From: Marinomonas ostreistagni
GTDB taxonomy: Bacteria > Pseudomonadota > Gammaproteobacteria > Pseudomonadales > Marinomonadaceae
Assembly: GCF_016461785.1 (NCBI RefSeq)
Contig: NZ_JAEMUH010000016.1
Location: 1 to 64,000, forward strand
DNA: 64,000 bases
Reading direction: 5' to 3'
Numbering within the stretch: position 1 is the first letter of the stretch; each line of letters begins with the position of its first letter. A model generated the notes under the pieces. It was not told the origin of the DNA, ran no database searches, and saw only the letters and a program-made list of their open reading frames with translations. Made by a program: the position numbers and the translations under genes. Below, one piece after another: positions 1 to 7,934 of this stretch.

Positions 1-806
1 ATGATATAGCCATTATATTTTCCAAAGAAATTTTTGAATCAATTGATATTGCAATCATTGATGAGGCTCAAGATCTATCTGCGAACCAAATAAAAGCGAT
101 TACAAATCAACTAGCCGAAGAAAGCTTCTCAACGATTGTTCTAGATACAAATCAGAGAATCTATAAAAGAGGGTTTTCCTGGAAGGAAGTAGGTATAGAT
201 AAACCTAGATTTTCTAGACTAGAACTAAATTATAGGAACTCTTATGAAATCGCATACTTTGCAAGTAAACTAATTGAAAACAGCTCAATAACTTTCGATG
301 ATGATGGAACTCTTCCTTTACTTCAAGAAAATAAATTTAGAGGAGAAAAACCCATAATTGTTAATGGTTATTTCAATGAACAGTTAAATTATGTAATCAG
401 GTATCTTCGTAATAATATTGATCTAGATAATGAGAGCATTGGCTTCCTTCACGTAAAGGGTGGCAATTGGTTCTCTGGTATAAAAGACAGACTTGAAAAA
501 GAAGGCTTAGGGTATGATGAAATAACGGCCCAAAGAAACTGGCCAAAAAACAATCACAACATTGCTCTATCGACCATACATTCAGCGAAAGGCTTAGAAT
601 TTGACTACGTTTTCATATTAGGATTAGAAGAAAGATTATTTAACTTAGCCAGCAAGGGGGCTCAAGATAGTGACTACTCACCTGCGATAAAGCTAATTTC
701 TATGGGAATAACTAGAGCTAAGAAGCAAGTAATCCTTGGCTATAAGGAAGAATCCAAACCATTTTTCATTGATTTCTTTGAAAAAGATTCATTTATTGAG
801 GCTTAA
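1..806 (+). CDS. UvrD/Rep-like superfamily 1 helicase, C-terminal part (5' end outside window)
   Basis: The open frame runs in from the window edge (first full codon at base 3) to TAA at 804-806. The visible ~267 residues carry the later SF1 helicase motifs in order: Walker B IIDEAQD, motif III-like VLDTNQR, motif IV LELNYRNS, motif V STIHSAKGLEFDYVFILG and motif VI MGITRAKKQVILGY. These are typical of UvrD/Rep/PcrA-type ATP-dependent 3'-5' DNA helicases; Walker A lies upstream and is not seen. The stop is 2 bases before the next ATG and supplies its GAGG ribosome site, so the helicase is almost certainly cotranscribed with the ADP-ribosylation genes. The DNA is clearly more AT-rich than the region after 10 kb. 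The family call is firm; the exact subfamily is not. Confidence 0.85.
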   Translation, partial: DIAIIFSKEIFESIDIAIIDEAQDLSANQIKAITNQLAEESFSTIVLDTNQRIYKRGFSWKEVGIDKPRFSRLELNYRNSYEIAYFASKLIENSSITFDDDGTLPLLQENKFRGEKPIIVNGYFNEQLNYVIRYLRNNIDLDNESIGFLHVKGGNWFSGIKDRLEKEGLGYDEITAQRNWPKNNHNIALSTIHSAKGLEFDYVFILGLEERLFNLASKGAQDSDYSPAIKLISMGITRAKKQVILGYKEESKPFFIDFFEKDSFIEA

Positions 807-808
807 CA

Positions 809-1453
809 ATGGAAGACTTTAAAAATTCAATTGAAGAAAAAGGTATCAGTGAAATATTACACTTCACAACGAACAAAGGCGTATTGGGGGCTTTGAAAAC
901 GTGGGCACTACTACCAAACTCACAATTATCCAGTGAAGATACACTTTCATTTATATTTCAGCAAAATTCACCAGAAAGAAAAGAGCGAGATAAAAAATGG
1001 TTAGAATATGTAAATCTATCAATAACGAAATTGAATTTCGAGTTTTTCAACTATTCACAGTATGTCCATAGAGCGTCAGATCTTTACTGGGCAATATTCT
1101 CATTCGACCCAGAAATATTAACTCACGATGGAGTAATTTTTACAACAACAAACAACATTTATCCTTCATGTTCAAGAGGAGCTGGTTTATCGGGGTTTGA
1201 AGCTGTATTCAATGAATCAATTTTAGGGAAATTTCAAAAAAAAGTGATTAGAACCGCTAATCACCTACCTTCTTGGACAACTTGCCAACAGTCTGAAGTA
1301 CTGTACTATGGACAATTATCTTTAGACTATCTATCCAAGATCTATGTTTGCGACTTCGAAAGTAAATATAGTATTGCAGCTCAAATGAGAGCATTAGGTA
1401 TCGAGAAAACAATTCAAATAGAAGTCTGCCCTACAATGTTTGAGGGGATTTAA
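809..1453 (+). CDS. DarT-like (DUF4433) DNA ADP-ribosyltransferase, probable toxin
   Basis: This 214-residue protein shows the DarT layout. Near the N-terminus is ILHFTT followed by a small helix (the His of DarT YHIT). The middle has WAIFSFDPEIL followed by a GVIFTTTNN segment, and the C-terminal third has HLPSWTTCQQSEVLYYG, whose Glu in QSEVLY aligns with the DarT catalytic Glu (QAEFLVY). DarT enzymes use NAD+ to ADP-ribosylate thymidine (DarT2) or guanine (DarT1) on DNA and act as toxins or in anti-phage defence. The gene sits 2 bases after the helicase and 3 bases before an ADP-ribosylglycohydrolase, which fits a modify/reverse pair. Length matches the family. Modified base and target are unknown. 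Motif matching was by eye. Confidence 0.78.
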   Translation: MEDFKNSIEEKGISEILHFTTNKGVLGALKTWALLPNSQLSSEDTLSFIFQQNSPERKERDKKWLEYVNLSITKLNFEFFNYSQYVHRASDLYWAIFSFDPEILTHDGVIFTTTNNIYPSCSRGAGLSGFEAVFNESILGKFQKKVIRTANHLPSWTTCQQSEVLYYGQLSLDYLSKIYVCDFESKYSIAAQMRALGIEKTIQIEVCPTMFEGI

Positions 1454-1456
1454 GTT

Positions 1457-3046
1457 ATGACATCGAGAAAACAAAGAACAATCAACTCAAGCCTATGGGC
1501 AGCTTATGGTGATGCACTAGGCTTCATATCTGAATTAGCAGATTCTAATATTCTTTTTAAGCGCACAGGTACAAAGGCAGTTTCTAAACTTATAGATTGG
1601 GAGCGAAAGATAGGTGGCCTATATGGTCCAATTATCCAGCTCCCATCAGGAGCATACTCTGATGACACACAGCTCCGACTATCTACATCTAGAGCAATCA
1701 ATAGCAAAAACCGTTTTGACATCAATGCCTTTTCGAAAATAGAGTTACCTACTTGGTCCTGCTATGCATTGGGTGCTGGAGTTGGATCCAAATTAGCAGC
1801 CAACTCTTTATCCAAGAAATCCTCAGCATGGTATAACAACTTTTATACAACAAATAAAGCGAACTATATTTCATCTGGGGGAAATGGAGCTGCTATGAGG
1901 ATACAACCTCATGTATGGTCATCAGCCCTACCTGAAAACTCAGATACTTTTATCGTTGATGTCATTAAAAACTCTTTAACCACTCACGGACATCCAAGAG
2001 CTATTGCAGGAGCTGTTTTCCATGCTCTTTGTTTGAGTTACGTTATTACTAACGAAAAGATACCAGATTTAAGAGATGCTAGATTTTTTTTAGAAAAAAT
2101 CGCTAAAATACCAGATTTAATCAAGAGCAATATTAACTTAAGAACTGCTTGGATACCTCTTTTCGAATCTAAATCCAACACAACAATTGAAGAGTCTTAT
2201 TCAAAAGTTTCAGATGAATTAACAGACTTATTAAAAAAACTCGAATTTTTACAAGAAAATAAAGATGTAACTTACTCACATATAAGTGAAATTCTTGATC
2301 TAAAAAACAAAGAAATAAGAGGTAGTGCAACTCTAACTTCGATAGCCGCATTAGGTGCAGCTCTACTTATAAAAAAAGACTTAAACCTAGTGCTTTTAGA
2401 TATTGTAAACGACTTAGGATCAGATACCGATTCAATTGCAACAATGGCTGGTGCCTTGAGAGGTTATCTTGAAATCACGGCACCACCACAAAGAGTTCAA
2501 GACCAAGACTATATAGAATATGATGCCACGAGGCTTTACGAACTTTCGCAAGGAAAAGAATGTGATTCTTTTAATTATCCGAATTTAGAGAATTGGGGGA
2601 CACCAGCATCAACTCTGGATTATGTAAATCTAGAACAAGACATTCTAAAAATCGTTAGCATTGGTGAAGTAAGCATAATATCAAAAGAATTTAGAAGCAG
2701 AAATACAGATAGTTACAATTACTCTTTCCAGTGGGTGAAATCTAAATTCGGACAGTCATTTTTGGTTAAAATCCGAGATGAATTTAAAGAAAAAATGAAT
2801 TTTAAAAAGAATCAAAATGAGATAGTCGAACAAGTAAATTTAGAACTATCCGAAGAAAAAAATAATGAAACCGAAAGCTACAATTTAGACTCACTAACTT
2901 CAGATGCAATAAAAAGCAATTTTGATGCAAAAATTATTGGCGAGCATATTTTAATGCTTTCATCTTCCTCAGGAATAAACGAGGTTGTAGCTTATTCTGC
3001 AATAATATCTAAAGCAATTATATCTCGCACCAGACGAAAAAACTGA
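1457..3046 (+). CDS. ADP-ribosylglycohydrolase (DraG/ARH family) with C-terminal extension, probable antitoxin
   Basis: The first ~340 of 529 residues hold the metal-dependent ARH fold signatures: AAYGDALGFISE, GAYSDDTQLRLS, GGNGAAMRIQP, HGHPRAIAGAV and the metal-binding DLGSDTDSIATMAGALRG. Enzymes of this family hydrolyse ADP-ribose from Arg, Ser or DNA bases. A further ~170 residues follow that I do not recognise, including QWVKSKFGQSF and an acidic linker. The gene starts 3 bases after the DarT-like gene, with GAGGGG as ribosome site. Context suggests it removes the ADP-ribose added by DarT, replacing the macrodomain (DarG) or NADAR antitoxin of known systems. That role is inference; the fold assignment is firm. 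Confidence 0.85.
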   Translation: MTSRKQRTINSSLWAAYGDALGFISELADSNILFKRTGTKAVSKLIDWERKIGGLYGPIIQLPSGAYSDDTQLRLSTSRAINSKNRFDINAFSKIELPTWSCYALGAGVGSKLAANSLSKKSSAWYNNFYTTNKANYISSGGNGAAMRIQPHVWSSALPENSDTFIVDVIKNSLTTHGHPRAIAGAVFHALCLSYVITNEKIPDLRDARFFLEKIAKIPDLIKSNINLRTAWIPLFESKSNTTIEESYSKVSDELTDLLKKLEFLQENKDVTYSHISEILDLKNKEIRGSATLTSIAALGAALLIKKDLNLVLLDIVNDLGSDTDSIATMAGALRGYLEITAPPQRVQDQDYIEYDATRLYELSQGKECDSFNYPNLENWGTPASTLDYVNLEQDILKIVSIGEVSIISKEFRSRNTDSYNYSFQWVKSKFGQSFLVKIRDEFKEKMNFKKNQNEIVEQVNLELSEEKNNETESYNLDSLTSDAIKSNFDAKIIGEHILMLSSSSGINEVVAYSAIISKAIISRTRRKN

Positions 3047-3060
3047 AAACCGCAACTTAA

Positions 3061-3360
3061 GAGTCAGATGAAAATTGAAAATCAATCCATCTGACTCGGT
3101 TTTCGACCACGCTTCCTTGTCGTCACTCGCCTACCCGATAGCTGCTCGATCTCTTCTTTAAAGCGTTCGTTTCCGGCCTCGCTTTCTGGGCGTCACTCGC
3201 CTACCTGTAAGCTGCTCGATCTCTTCTTTAAAACGTTCGTTGCCCAATGCCTAGCGGATCGAATCCGCCCAAGCTTTTCGTCGGGAATATGGTATTTGAA
3301 TAATGCTTGATAAGCTTTGCTCGTGCACTTTGCTGATGCCCAGCGTCTTAACAGGCCACC
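3061..3360 (-). pseudogene. Two nested relics of RAYT transposase 3' ends
   Basis: Starting 15 bases after the glycohydrolase stop is the element-end hairpin (GTCAGATG at 3063-3070, CATCTGAC at 3088-3095), followed by the antisense of the RAYT C-terminus (~3096-3170). That first relic breaks off at TTTCCGGCCTCG and a second, longer RAYT 3' relic begins, matching the copy at 7954-8655 (reverse-strand peptide KAYQALFKYHIPDEKLGRIRSA). The matched part ends near 3360. Frames are broken and no full gene remains. This looks like one element inserted into or recombined with another, later truncated. A short open frame over it (3193-3447) is not a gene. Confidence 0.8.
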
Positions 3361-3823
3361 CACCTTAAAAAGTGATCTAGCACTCAGTTCTATCAAGCAA
3401 GCCAATTTTACCTGAAACTGGTTTTTTCCTGCTTCGTTACCATCCATATCGTAGAAATTATCGATATTTAGCGTTTTTTAGACATACTGTAATCTTGCCA
3501 AGTCAGGCAATACTAGATGAGGAGAAAATGAGAGATTACTAAGCGAGTAGCTGTTTCGTTTTACCTATTTTCGGTCGGCGCTTATAAACTGCGCTCTAGT
3601 AGTAGGACAGGATCAACTCTATCCCAACCTCGGCCTGATCATGCTTATAAAAACAAAAAACTAGGAAAATATTCGGGGTAATCCAAAACCAATACAAAAC
3701 ACGAAAACCTCGATCATATAGAAAAATCTGTAATGGAATAGTAAATATCCAAAGCACTTCATTGTAAATTAAATTTATTTAAGATACTCATAGCCATCTA
3801 ATTTTATTGATAAGGATATCATC
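3361..3823. other. Gene-free stretch
   Basis: About 460 bases between the RAYT relic and the lysozyme gene. I see no convincing coding frame, only AT-rich sequence toward the right end that probably carries the promoter of the lysozyme/lipoprotein pair. The ribosome site AAGGAT lies at ~3812-3817. Confidence 0.5.
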
Positions 3824-4450
3824 ATGCCATTAAGCTCATCTGTTAAGTCTTCTGTAGCTAAGAAGCTTGAGGAATACGAAGGCCGACATCCACACTTATA
3901 CCTAGACAGTAAAGGCTTAGTTACTATCGGAATAGGTCACTTTATTCCTAATAAAAATGAGCTTTCATCAGTTCCTTTATATACTGTAAAAAACAATATC
4001 CCTTTCACTTTAGCTAGCCAGCAAAAAAAATTGGAAGAATATACAATTATTAGCCAGAAACCTAAAAACTATAAGGCAAGTTGGTATAGACAGTTCTGTA
4101 CGCTAGTGATGAAGGATTCTGATATTAACTTACAGCGCGATAAACACCTGAATACCTTTTACTCAGAATTAGTCTCAATTTATAACATACCCAATGGTTA
4201 TAAACGCAACTTCGATGATTACCCTGAAGTTGTTCAAAAGGCACTTTTTGACATGATCTTTAATTTAGGGCAAACCAAACTAAGGAATATTTTTGTTAAT
4301 TTCAATGCTGCGATAAAGCAAGAAAACTGGAATGATGCTGCGTTAGAATCAAATAGACCTGATGTCAATTCAGCTCGTAATTTATATGTTAGAGAGCTTT
4401 TAATGCAGGCTTCCAATATCCCAAAAACAAACCAAGAGGTGCACCAATGA
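3824..4450 (+). CDS. T4-lysozyme-like (GH24/pesticin fold) muramidase
   Basis: The 208-residue protein opens with a segment that aligns with phage T4 lysozyme without gaps. EYEG carries the catalytic Glu, LYLDSKG carries the catalytic Asp nine residues later, and LVTIGIGH carries the conserved Thr and GIGH. These three residues cleave the glycan strand of peptidoglycan. The rest is longer and more divergent than phage lysozymes, with DMIFNLG matching the later GH24 DxxFNxG motif. There is no signal peptide and no holin, spanin or other phage gene nearby. The last four bases overlap the start of the following lipoprotein (ATGA). An antibacterial effector paired with that lipoprotein is possible; a stray phage or self-remodelling enzyme is the alternative. 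Confidence 0.8.
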   Translation: MPLSSSVKSSVAKKLEEYEGRHPHLYLDSKGLVTIGIGHFIPNKNELSSVPLYTVKNNIPFTLASQQKKLEEYTIISQKPKNYKASWYRQFCTLVMKDSDINLQRDKHLNTFYSELVSIYNIPNGYKRNFDDYPEVVQKALFDMIFNLGQTKLRNIFVNFNAAIKQENWNDAALESNRPDVNSARNLYVRELLMQASNIPKTNQEVHQ

Positions 4451-5124
4451 GACTTAATCTACCTCTTTTAGTTACTACTATACTCTTTGCACTTGTAGGT
4501 TGTGCTTCCGAAAAACAAGCGGATATCGAAAAGCACCTTAATTCAAAAGAGTTAACTGGGTTAAGCAATATGAATAGTGATCTTAACAGTATGCAGTTTG
4601 ACTACTCACTTGACTCCCCAGCAGGTAAGAGCTTACCTTTTAGCTCTTGCTATCAGATAAATAACGCATCTGATACGGAGATAGAGACATCACAGCAACA
4701 TTTACTTAAACTAATGAAAGTAAATTGTTTGGCTTCGGATTTTTATTTTCAAGCGCAAAACAGTTATAAAAGCTTTTTGCCATCCGCTTTTGATATCCAT
4801 TTCATCAAAGCTCTACCGCCACAAGCCCAACCAGATCTCGGGGGACAACCCTTAGGGCATTCATTCACAACTCTAGGCGATGCTGAGCCGACAATGATTG
4901 AGCGCTCTTCGCAAGAACATTCGATCGAAGTTGAATTATCTGGAGATTTAGTGGTGCGCTATGTCGAGCTAGCAAGAGGAGATTTTAATCATGATGGCGT
5001 TGAAGACGCTCTTATACGCTTGGACTGGTACGTAAGTACAGCCTTCGGTAAGGGCTTTGACCTGATTATGATTAGTCGTGAAAGTGATGAGGAACCACCA
5101 CGTATATCTTGGCGCGCTAACTGA
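4447..5124 (+). CDS. Lipoprotein of unknown function, translationally coupled to the muramidase
   Basis: The 225-residue product begins with a signal peptide and lipobox (LFALVGC, Cys19), so it should be lipid-anchored and face the periplasm. The body has no family I recognise. Near the C-terminus, GDFNHDGVEDALIRLDWY resembles an FG-GAP/VCBS-type calcium loop. The ATG overlaps the muramidase stop codon, so the two proteins are made together. A periplasmic lipoprotein coupled to a peptidoglycan hydrolase would fit an immunity protein or a localisation partner; both ideas are inference. The stop at 5122-5124 is followed three bases later by a transposon end. Confidence 0.6.
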   Translation: MRLNLPLLVTTILFALVGCASEKQADIEKHLNSKELTGLSNMNSDLNSMQFDYSLDSPAGKSLPFSSCYQINNASDTEIETSQQHLLKLMKVNCLASDFYFQAQNSYKSFLPSAFDIHFIKALPPQAQPDLGGQPLGHSFTTLGDAEPTMIERSSQEHSIEVELSGDLVVRYVELARGDFNHDGVEDALIRLDWYVSTAFGKGFDLIMISRESDEEPPRISWRAN

Positions 5125-5127
5125 AAC

Positions 5128-5207
5128 AATTGGGGTCAGATGAAAATTAATCCATTTGACTCAGTTTCCTATCGTGTTTCCTTAGTATCTCTCGGCTACA
5201 AGCAAAC
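5128..5207 (-). repeat. Relic of the RAYT element end downstream of the lipoprotein
   Basis: The end sequence AATTGGGGTCAGATGAAAAT sits at 5128-5147, identical to the left end of the complete element at 7935. About 60 bases of degenerate RAYT C-terminal coding sequence follow in antisense (ATTTGACTCAGTTTCC and so on). The rest of the transposase is gone. The end begins 3 bases after the lipoprotein stop codon. Confidence 0.75.
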
Positions 5208-5480
5208 TCTTTCCCGTACTACCAATTTAAACAACCCTCTCCAGCAGCTGAAGCCACTCATTTTCGGCTGTAAGCTCGACGTATCAGCATCGGCTAGTTG
5301 CTGGTTTAACTCTCTTTGCTCCACAGTGCCATTATGCGGACGAACCGTTAGGCGATACGTCACGGATGTCTAACGGTCTTAAGGCTCTGATGTCGTAACC
5401 TATTGATAATAGATACAGACGAAGTTGCCTTGTAGAAAGATCGTTCTTTATACAACCTTAGTAAGCCCCATTAAAAACAG
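5208..5480 (-). pseudogene. Relic of an arylamine N-acetyltransferase (nat) gene, middle deleted
   Basis: Bases ~5225-5373 in antisense match the last ~50 codons of the nat gene at 8743-9555, including the stretch complementary to the codons for RLTVRPRNG. Bases ~5440-5478 (CTTTATACAACCTTAGTAAG) match the sequence just upstream of the intact nat start (CTATACAGCCTTAGTAAG, about 9555-9580). Both ends of a nat locus are therefore present with the middle missing. The plus-strand open frame over it (5140-5373) is just the antisense of this relic. Confidence 0.65.
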
Positions 5481-5584
5481 AAACTCTGTTATTGGAAATC
5501 AGTCACTGATAAAATAAATCCTAATTGGAAGTATTAATATCTCCCTCTTTGAAATAAAACATTATTACATTAAAAGGATCATTA

Positions 5585-6685
5585 ATGAATTTTAAAAATA
5601 TCTCCTACTTAATTTTAGCTTTCATTCTATTATCAGGCTGTTCCGTGATTCAAAACAAACCAGAAATAAGTGAACGTGAAGCATTCAGTTATATCAAAGA
5701 GTTTCAGAGAGAAAACTATGAGCTCAAGAAATCTGGCTCTCATGAGGTTTTATGGATTCAAGCAAAAAACAAAAAAGAGGAATGTAAAGTCTATACCTAC
5801 TCACACAACAGTCAATTTGGGAAAGATGATGAGAATCATACATACTGGGATGGCGGGTGTAAGGACGGTTACGCCTATGGATTAGGAAGAGAGTTCTATC
5901 GTTCAAAAAACTACAAAGAAGACAATATTGCCATATATCACACAAAACAACAAAAACCTAATTACTATATTGGATATGACCTAATAAATGGATACCAATA
6001 TCAAGGAGATCTTAATAAAAATTCTTATGTGAAAATACAAGTCATCCAAGATCCTAAATTGGATGTATATTATACATATGGTGATTTCAATTACCCTCAG
6101 AAGTCAATTTACACTTCAGAAATAGCTAAAAAACAGCATATCATGAAAAGATATATGAATTTTGACTATGACTTCATAATCCATACCTCTTTGGATAATA
6201 GAAAAATCAAATATGGTTTTTATACAAAGGATCAGGATTTAAAAGCCCATGGCTTCTGGTTTGAGTTTTCCTCGCACGGGGATCTGAAATCAGGAGAAGC
6301 AATAAATAAAAAAATCACCTCTTACACTTCTCTTCCAAAGAAATATTACGATCATGTTGCACTAATCACCAAAGAAACAATCGATGCAGGGCAAAAAGCA
6401 ATAGACCACCAACGTAAAGCCTTAGCAGTAAAAAAGCAGTATATCTCTAAAATCTGTATAAATAATGCTCATGTAAATTTCATTAGCGATATAGAATATA
6501 AGGCTATTTGTAATGAGTCAGTCTATTTTAAAGATATTGCTCAACAGCTTAAAGGTAGGGGCTTCTATGAAAACGCCAGTGCTAAGGGACAGGCTAGCGC
6601 ATCTCCGACATCAATAGACTTTTGGGACAACCTCGTTAATCACGAACAAATAAAACAGCTCCACCAAAACTTATTGGAAAACTAA
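5585..6685 (+). CDS. Lipoprotein of unknown function, AT-rich
   Basis: A 366-residue product with a signal peptide and lipobox (LLSGC, Cys19), preceded by a good ribosome site (AAAGGATC). The mature part is rich in Lys, Tyr and Asn. It contains one MORN-like segment, WDGGCKDGYAYGLGREFYR, and a paired-cysteine C-terminal section (ISKICINNAH and KAICNES). I do not recognise a family. It stands alone between a nat relic and transposon relics, and its base composition is like that of the helicase/DarT genes and unlike the core region, which suggests acquisition by transfer. Confidence 0.6.
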   Translation: MNFKNISYLILAFILLSGCSVIQNKPEISEREAFSYIKEFQRENYELKKSGSHEVLWIQAKNKKEECKVYTYSHNSQFGKDDENHTYWDGGCKDGYAYGLGREFYRSKNYKEDNIAIYHTKQQKPNYYIGYDLINGYQYQGDLNKNSYVKIQVIQDPKLDVYYTYGDFNYPQKSIYTSEIAKKQHIMKRYMNFDYDFIIHTSLDNRKIKYGFYTKDQDLKAHGFWFEFSSHGDLKSGEAINKKITSYTSLPKKYYDHVALITKETIDAGQKAIDHQRKALAVKKQYISKICINNAHVNFISDIEYKAICNESVYFKDIAQQLKGRGFYENASAKGQASASPTSIDFWDNLVNHEQIKQLHQNLLEN

Positions 6686-6708
6686 AGTCGGAAAAATATT
6701 ATTGGTCG

Positions 6709-6754
6709 CCCCTGAATAATAGCGTTTTTAGAAAAATGAGCTATTATTCAGGGG
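6709..6754. repeat. Perfect 15-base inverted repeat after the lipoprotein gene
   Basis: CCCCTGAATAATAGC (6709-6723) is repeated as its exact reverse complement at 6740-6754, separated by 16 AT-rich bases. It lies 24 bases after the lipoprotein stop codon, so it could fold as a terminator in RNA, but there is no T-run directly after it. A small mobile-element end is the other reading. Confidence 0.6.
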
Positions 6755-6761
6755 AGACAAA

Positions 6762-6845
6762 TTAATCCATCTGACTCGGTTTTCGACCGCGCTTCCTTGG
6801 CGTCACTCGCCTACCTGTTAGCTGCTCGATCTCTTCTTTAAAACG
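6762..6845 (-). pseudogene. RAYT 3'-end relic interrupted by the complete element
   Basis: Bases 6762-6845 match the hairpin and C-terminal coding end of the RAYT elements (CATCTGACTCGGTTTTCGACC, then the codons for the QLTGRRVT region in antisense). The match stops at AAAACGTT, and the complete element starts 6 bases later at 6852. One element copy therefore landed at or recombined with the end of an older one. Confidence 0.75.
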
Positions 6846-6851
6846 TTGAAC

Positions 6852-7670
6852 AATTGGGGGCAGATGAAATTTAATCCGTCTGACTCGGTTTTCGACCACG
6901 CTTCCTTAGCGTCACTCGCCTACCTGTTAGCTGCTCGATCTCTTCTTTAAAGCGTTCGTTTCCCAATGCCATATCGGAATGCGTGGCGGATCGAATCCGT
7001 CCAAGCTCTTCGTCGGGAATGTGGTATTTGAATAGTGCTTGGTAACGCTTCGCTCTGGTTTTTTGCTGATGACCTAGTTTGAGATAGAGCTCGTGTGGCT
7101 GCCAGAGCGAACTTTGTAGATCCAGAGAGTCTTGTGCATGAAAGCGATAACTCGACCATTTGTATTCAGCTGGATGAGAGACCATGTTGGCTCTGACTGG
7201 GTTGAGTTCGATGTAACGCTGACAAATAAAGAAATATTCCTCCGCACAAATGACACAGGACTTAAAACGCCCTTCCCATAATGTACCAGTACGTTGATAG
7301 GTGTAATTGAAGTAGCGCACATAGCGGCGACCAAGCGCCTGCATCATCATCGAAATGCCATTTTCCATCATGGGCGTCGCCAGTAAATGTACATGATTGG
7401 TCATAAACACCCATGCATGGACTTTAACCTGAAACTGTTCAGCATATTCGGTTAACCAATGTGTGTAGGCAATCAAATCATCTTCACTGGCAAAACACAC
7501 TTGGCGGTTATTGCCACGCTGGATGATATGTTGTGGGATACCAATAGGACAAAGTCGAGGAAGTCTTGCCATATTTCACTCCTTTGAAATAAGGTTTACT
7601 AATGATTTTGCGATTGAACATCCTGTTCAAATCAGATTAGTTTATGCTCTATTTTCATCTGACCCCAATT
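6852..7670. mobile_element. Complete RAYT transposable element, copy A
   Basis: The left end AATTGGGGGCAGATGAAAT (6852-6870) and right end ATTTTCATCTGACCCCAATT (7651-7670) are inverted copies of each other and bracket one transposase gene. The left end also folds with the adjacent CGTCTGAC to give a short hairpin. The element lies between an older RAYT relic and a nat fragment. Length is 819 bases, close to copy B (824). Confidence 0.8.
6871..7572 (-). CDS. REP-associated tyrosine transposase (RAYT, Y1_Tnp family), copy A
   Basis: The 233-residue protein has the single-domain Y1 transposase signatures: PRLCPIGIPQHIIQRGNNRQ at the start, the metal-binding HUH motif in MTNHVHLL, TGTLWEGRFKSC, and the tyrosine region YFFICQRYIELNPVRANMV. 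These enzymes are relatives of IS200/IS605 TnpA and nick and join single-stranded DNA at hairpin (REP) sequences. The C-terminal tail (RRVTLRKRGRKP) is basic. The stop codon abuts the element end. It differs at several positions from the copy at 7954-8655, so the two are old paralogues. Both look intact and may be functional. Confidence 0.9.
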   Translation of the reverse strand: MARLPRLCPIGIPQHIIQRGNNRQVCFASEDDLIAYTHWLTEYAEQFQVKVHAWVFMTNHVHLLATPMMENGISMMMQALGRRYVRYFNYTYQRTGTLWEGRFKSCVICAEEYFFICQRYIELNPVRANMVSHPAEYKWSSYRFHAQDSLDLQSSLWQPHELYLKLGHQQKTRAKRYQALFKYHIPDEELGRIRSATHSDMALGNERFKEEIEQLTGRRVTLRKRGRKPSQTD

Positions 7671-7930
7671 TTGCTAGCAGCGGCTTCCAGTCGTTTTCGA
7701 CCTTAAGTTCGAAACATTCCTGTAAAGCAACAGCTAACTGCTCTGGGTTTAGCTCTCGCTGCTCCACTGCGCCGTTACGTGGGCGAAGCGTTAGGCGGTT
7801 GTTCAACAGTGCATAGCGAGTGTCTGGTGTTGCTCGCGCCATCATTAAGTTGTGGCGGAATTTGGAGTTGGGGCTGGCTGAGGTAAACCAGTTCGCTACT
7901 TCCATTTCAATCGGTTCCTGAGGTTGGCGG
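7671..7930 (-). pseudogene. 3' fragment of a second, diverged nat gene
   Basis: Trapped between the two complete RAYT elements is the last part of an arylamine N-acetyltransferase reading frame (MEVANWFTSASPNSKFRH through LNNRLTLRPRNG to ELKVENDWKPLLAK). It is similar but not identical to the C-terminus of the nat product at 8743-9555, for instance ELKVENDW against DLKVESEW. The N-terminal two-thirds with the catalytic Cys is absent. An 87-codon open frame (7642-7905) survives by reading into the element end; it is not a working gene. Confidence 0.8.
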
Positions 7931-7934
7931 GAAC

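Noticed and set aside
3193..3447. An 84-codon minus-strand frame as a gene
   Set aside because: Its middle is a fragment of the RAYT transposase and its start is unrelated filler; it is a relic.
3824..4450. The lysozyme gene as evidence of a prophage
   Set aside because: No holin, spanin, capsid, tail or integrase genes lie nearby.
5140..5373. A 77-codon plus-strand open frame behind the muramidase-linked lipoprotein
   Set aside because: It is the antisense of a decayed RAYT end and nat 3' fragment, with no ribosome site and no protein-like composition.
7642..7905. An 87-codon frame as a small gene
   Set aside because: It is the C-terminal piece of a nat gene lacking the catalytic region, sandwiched between two transposable elements.
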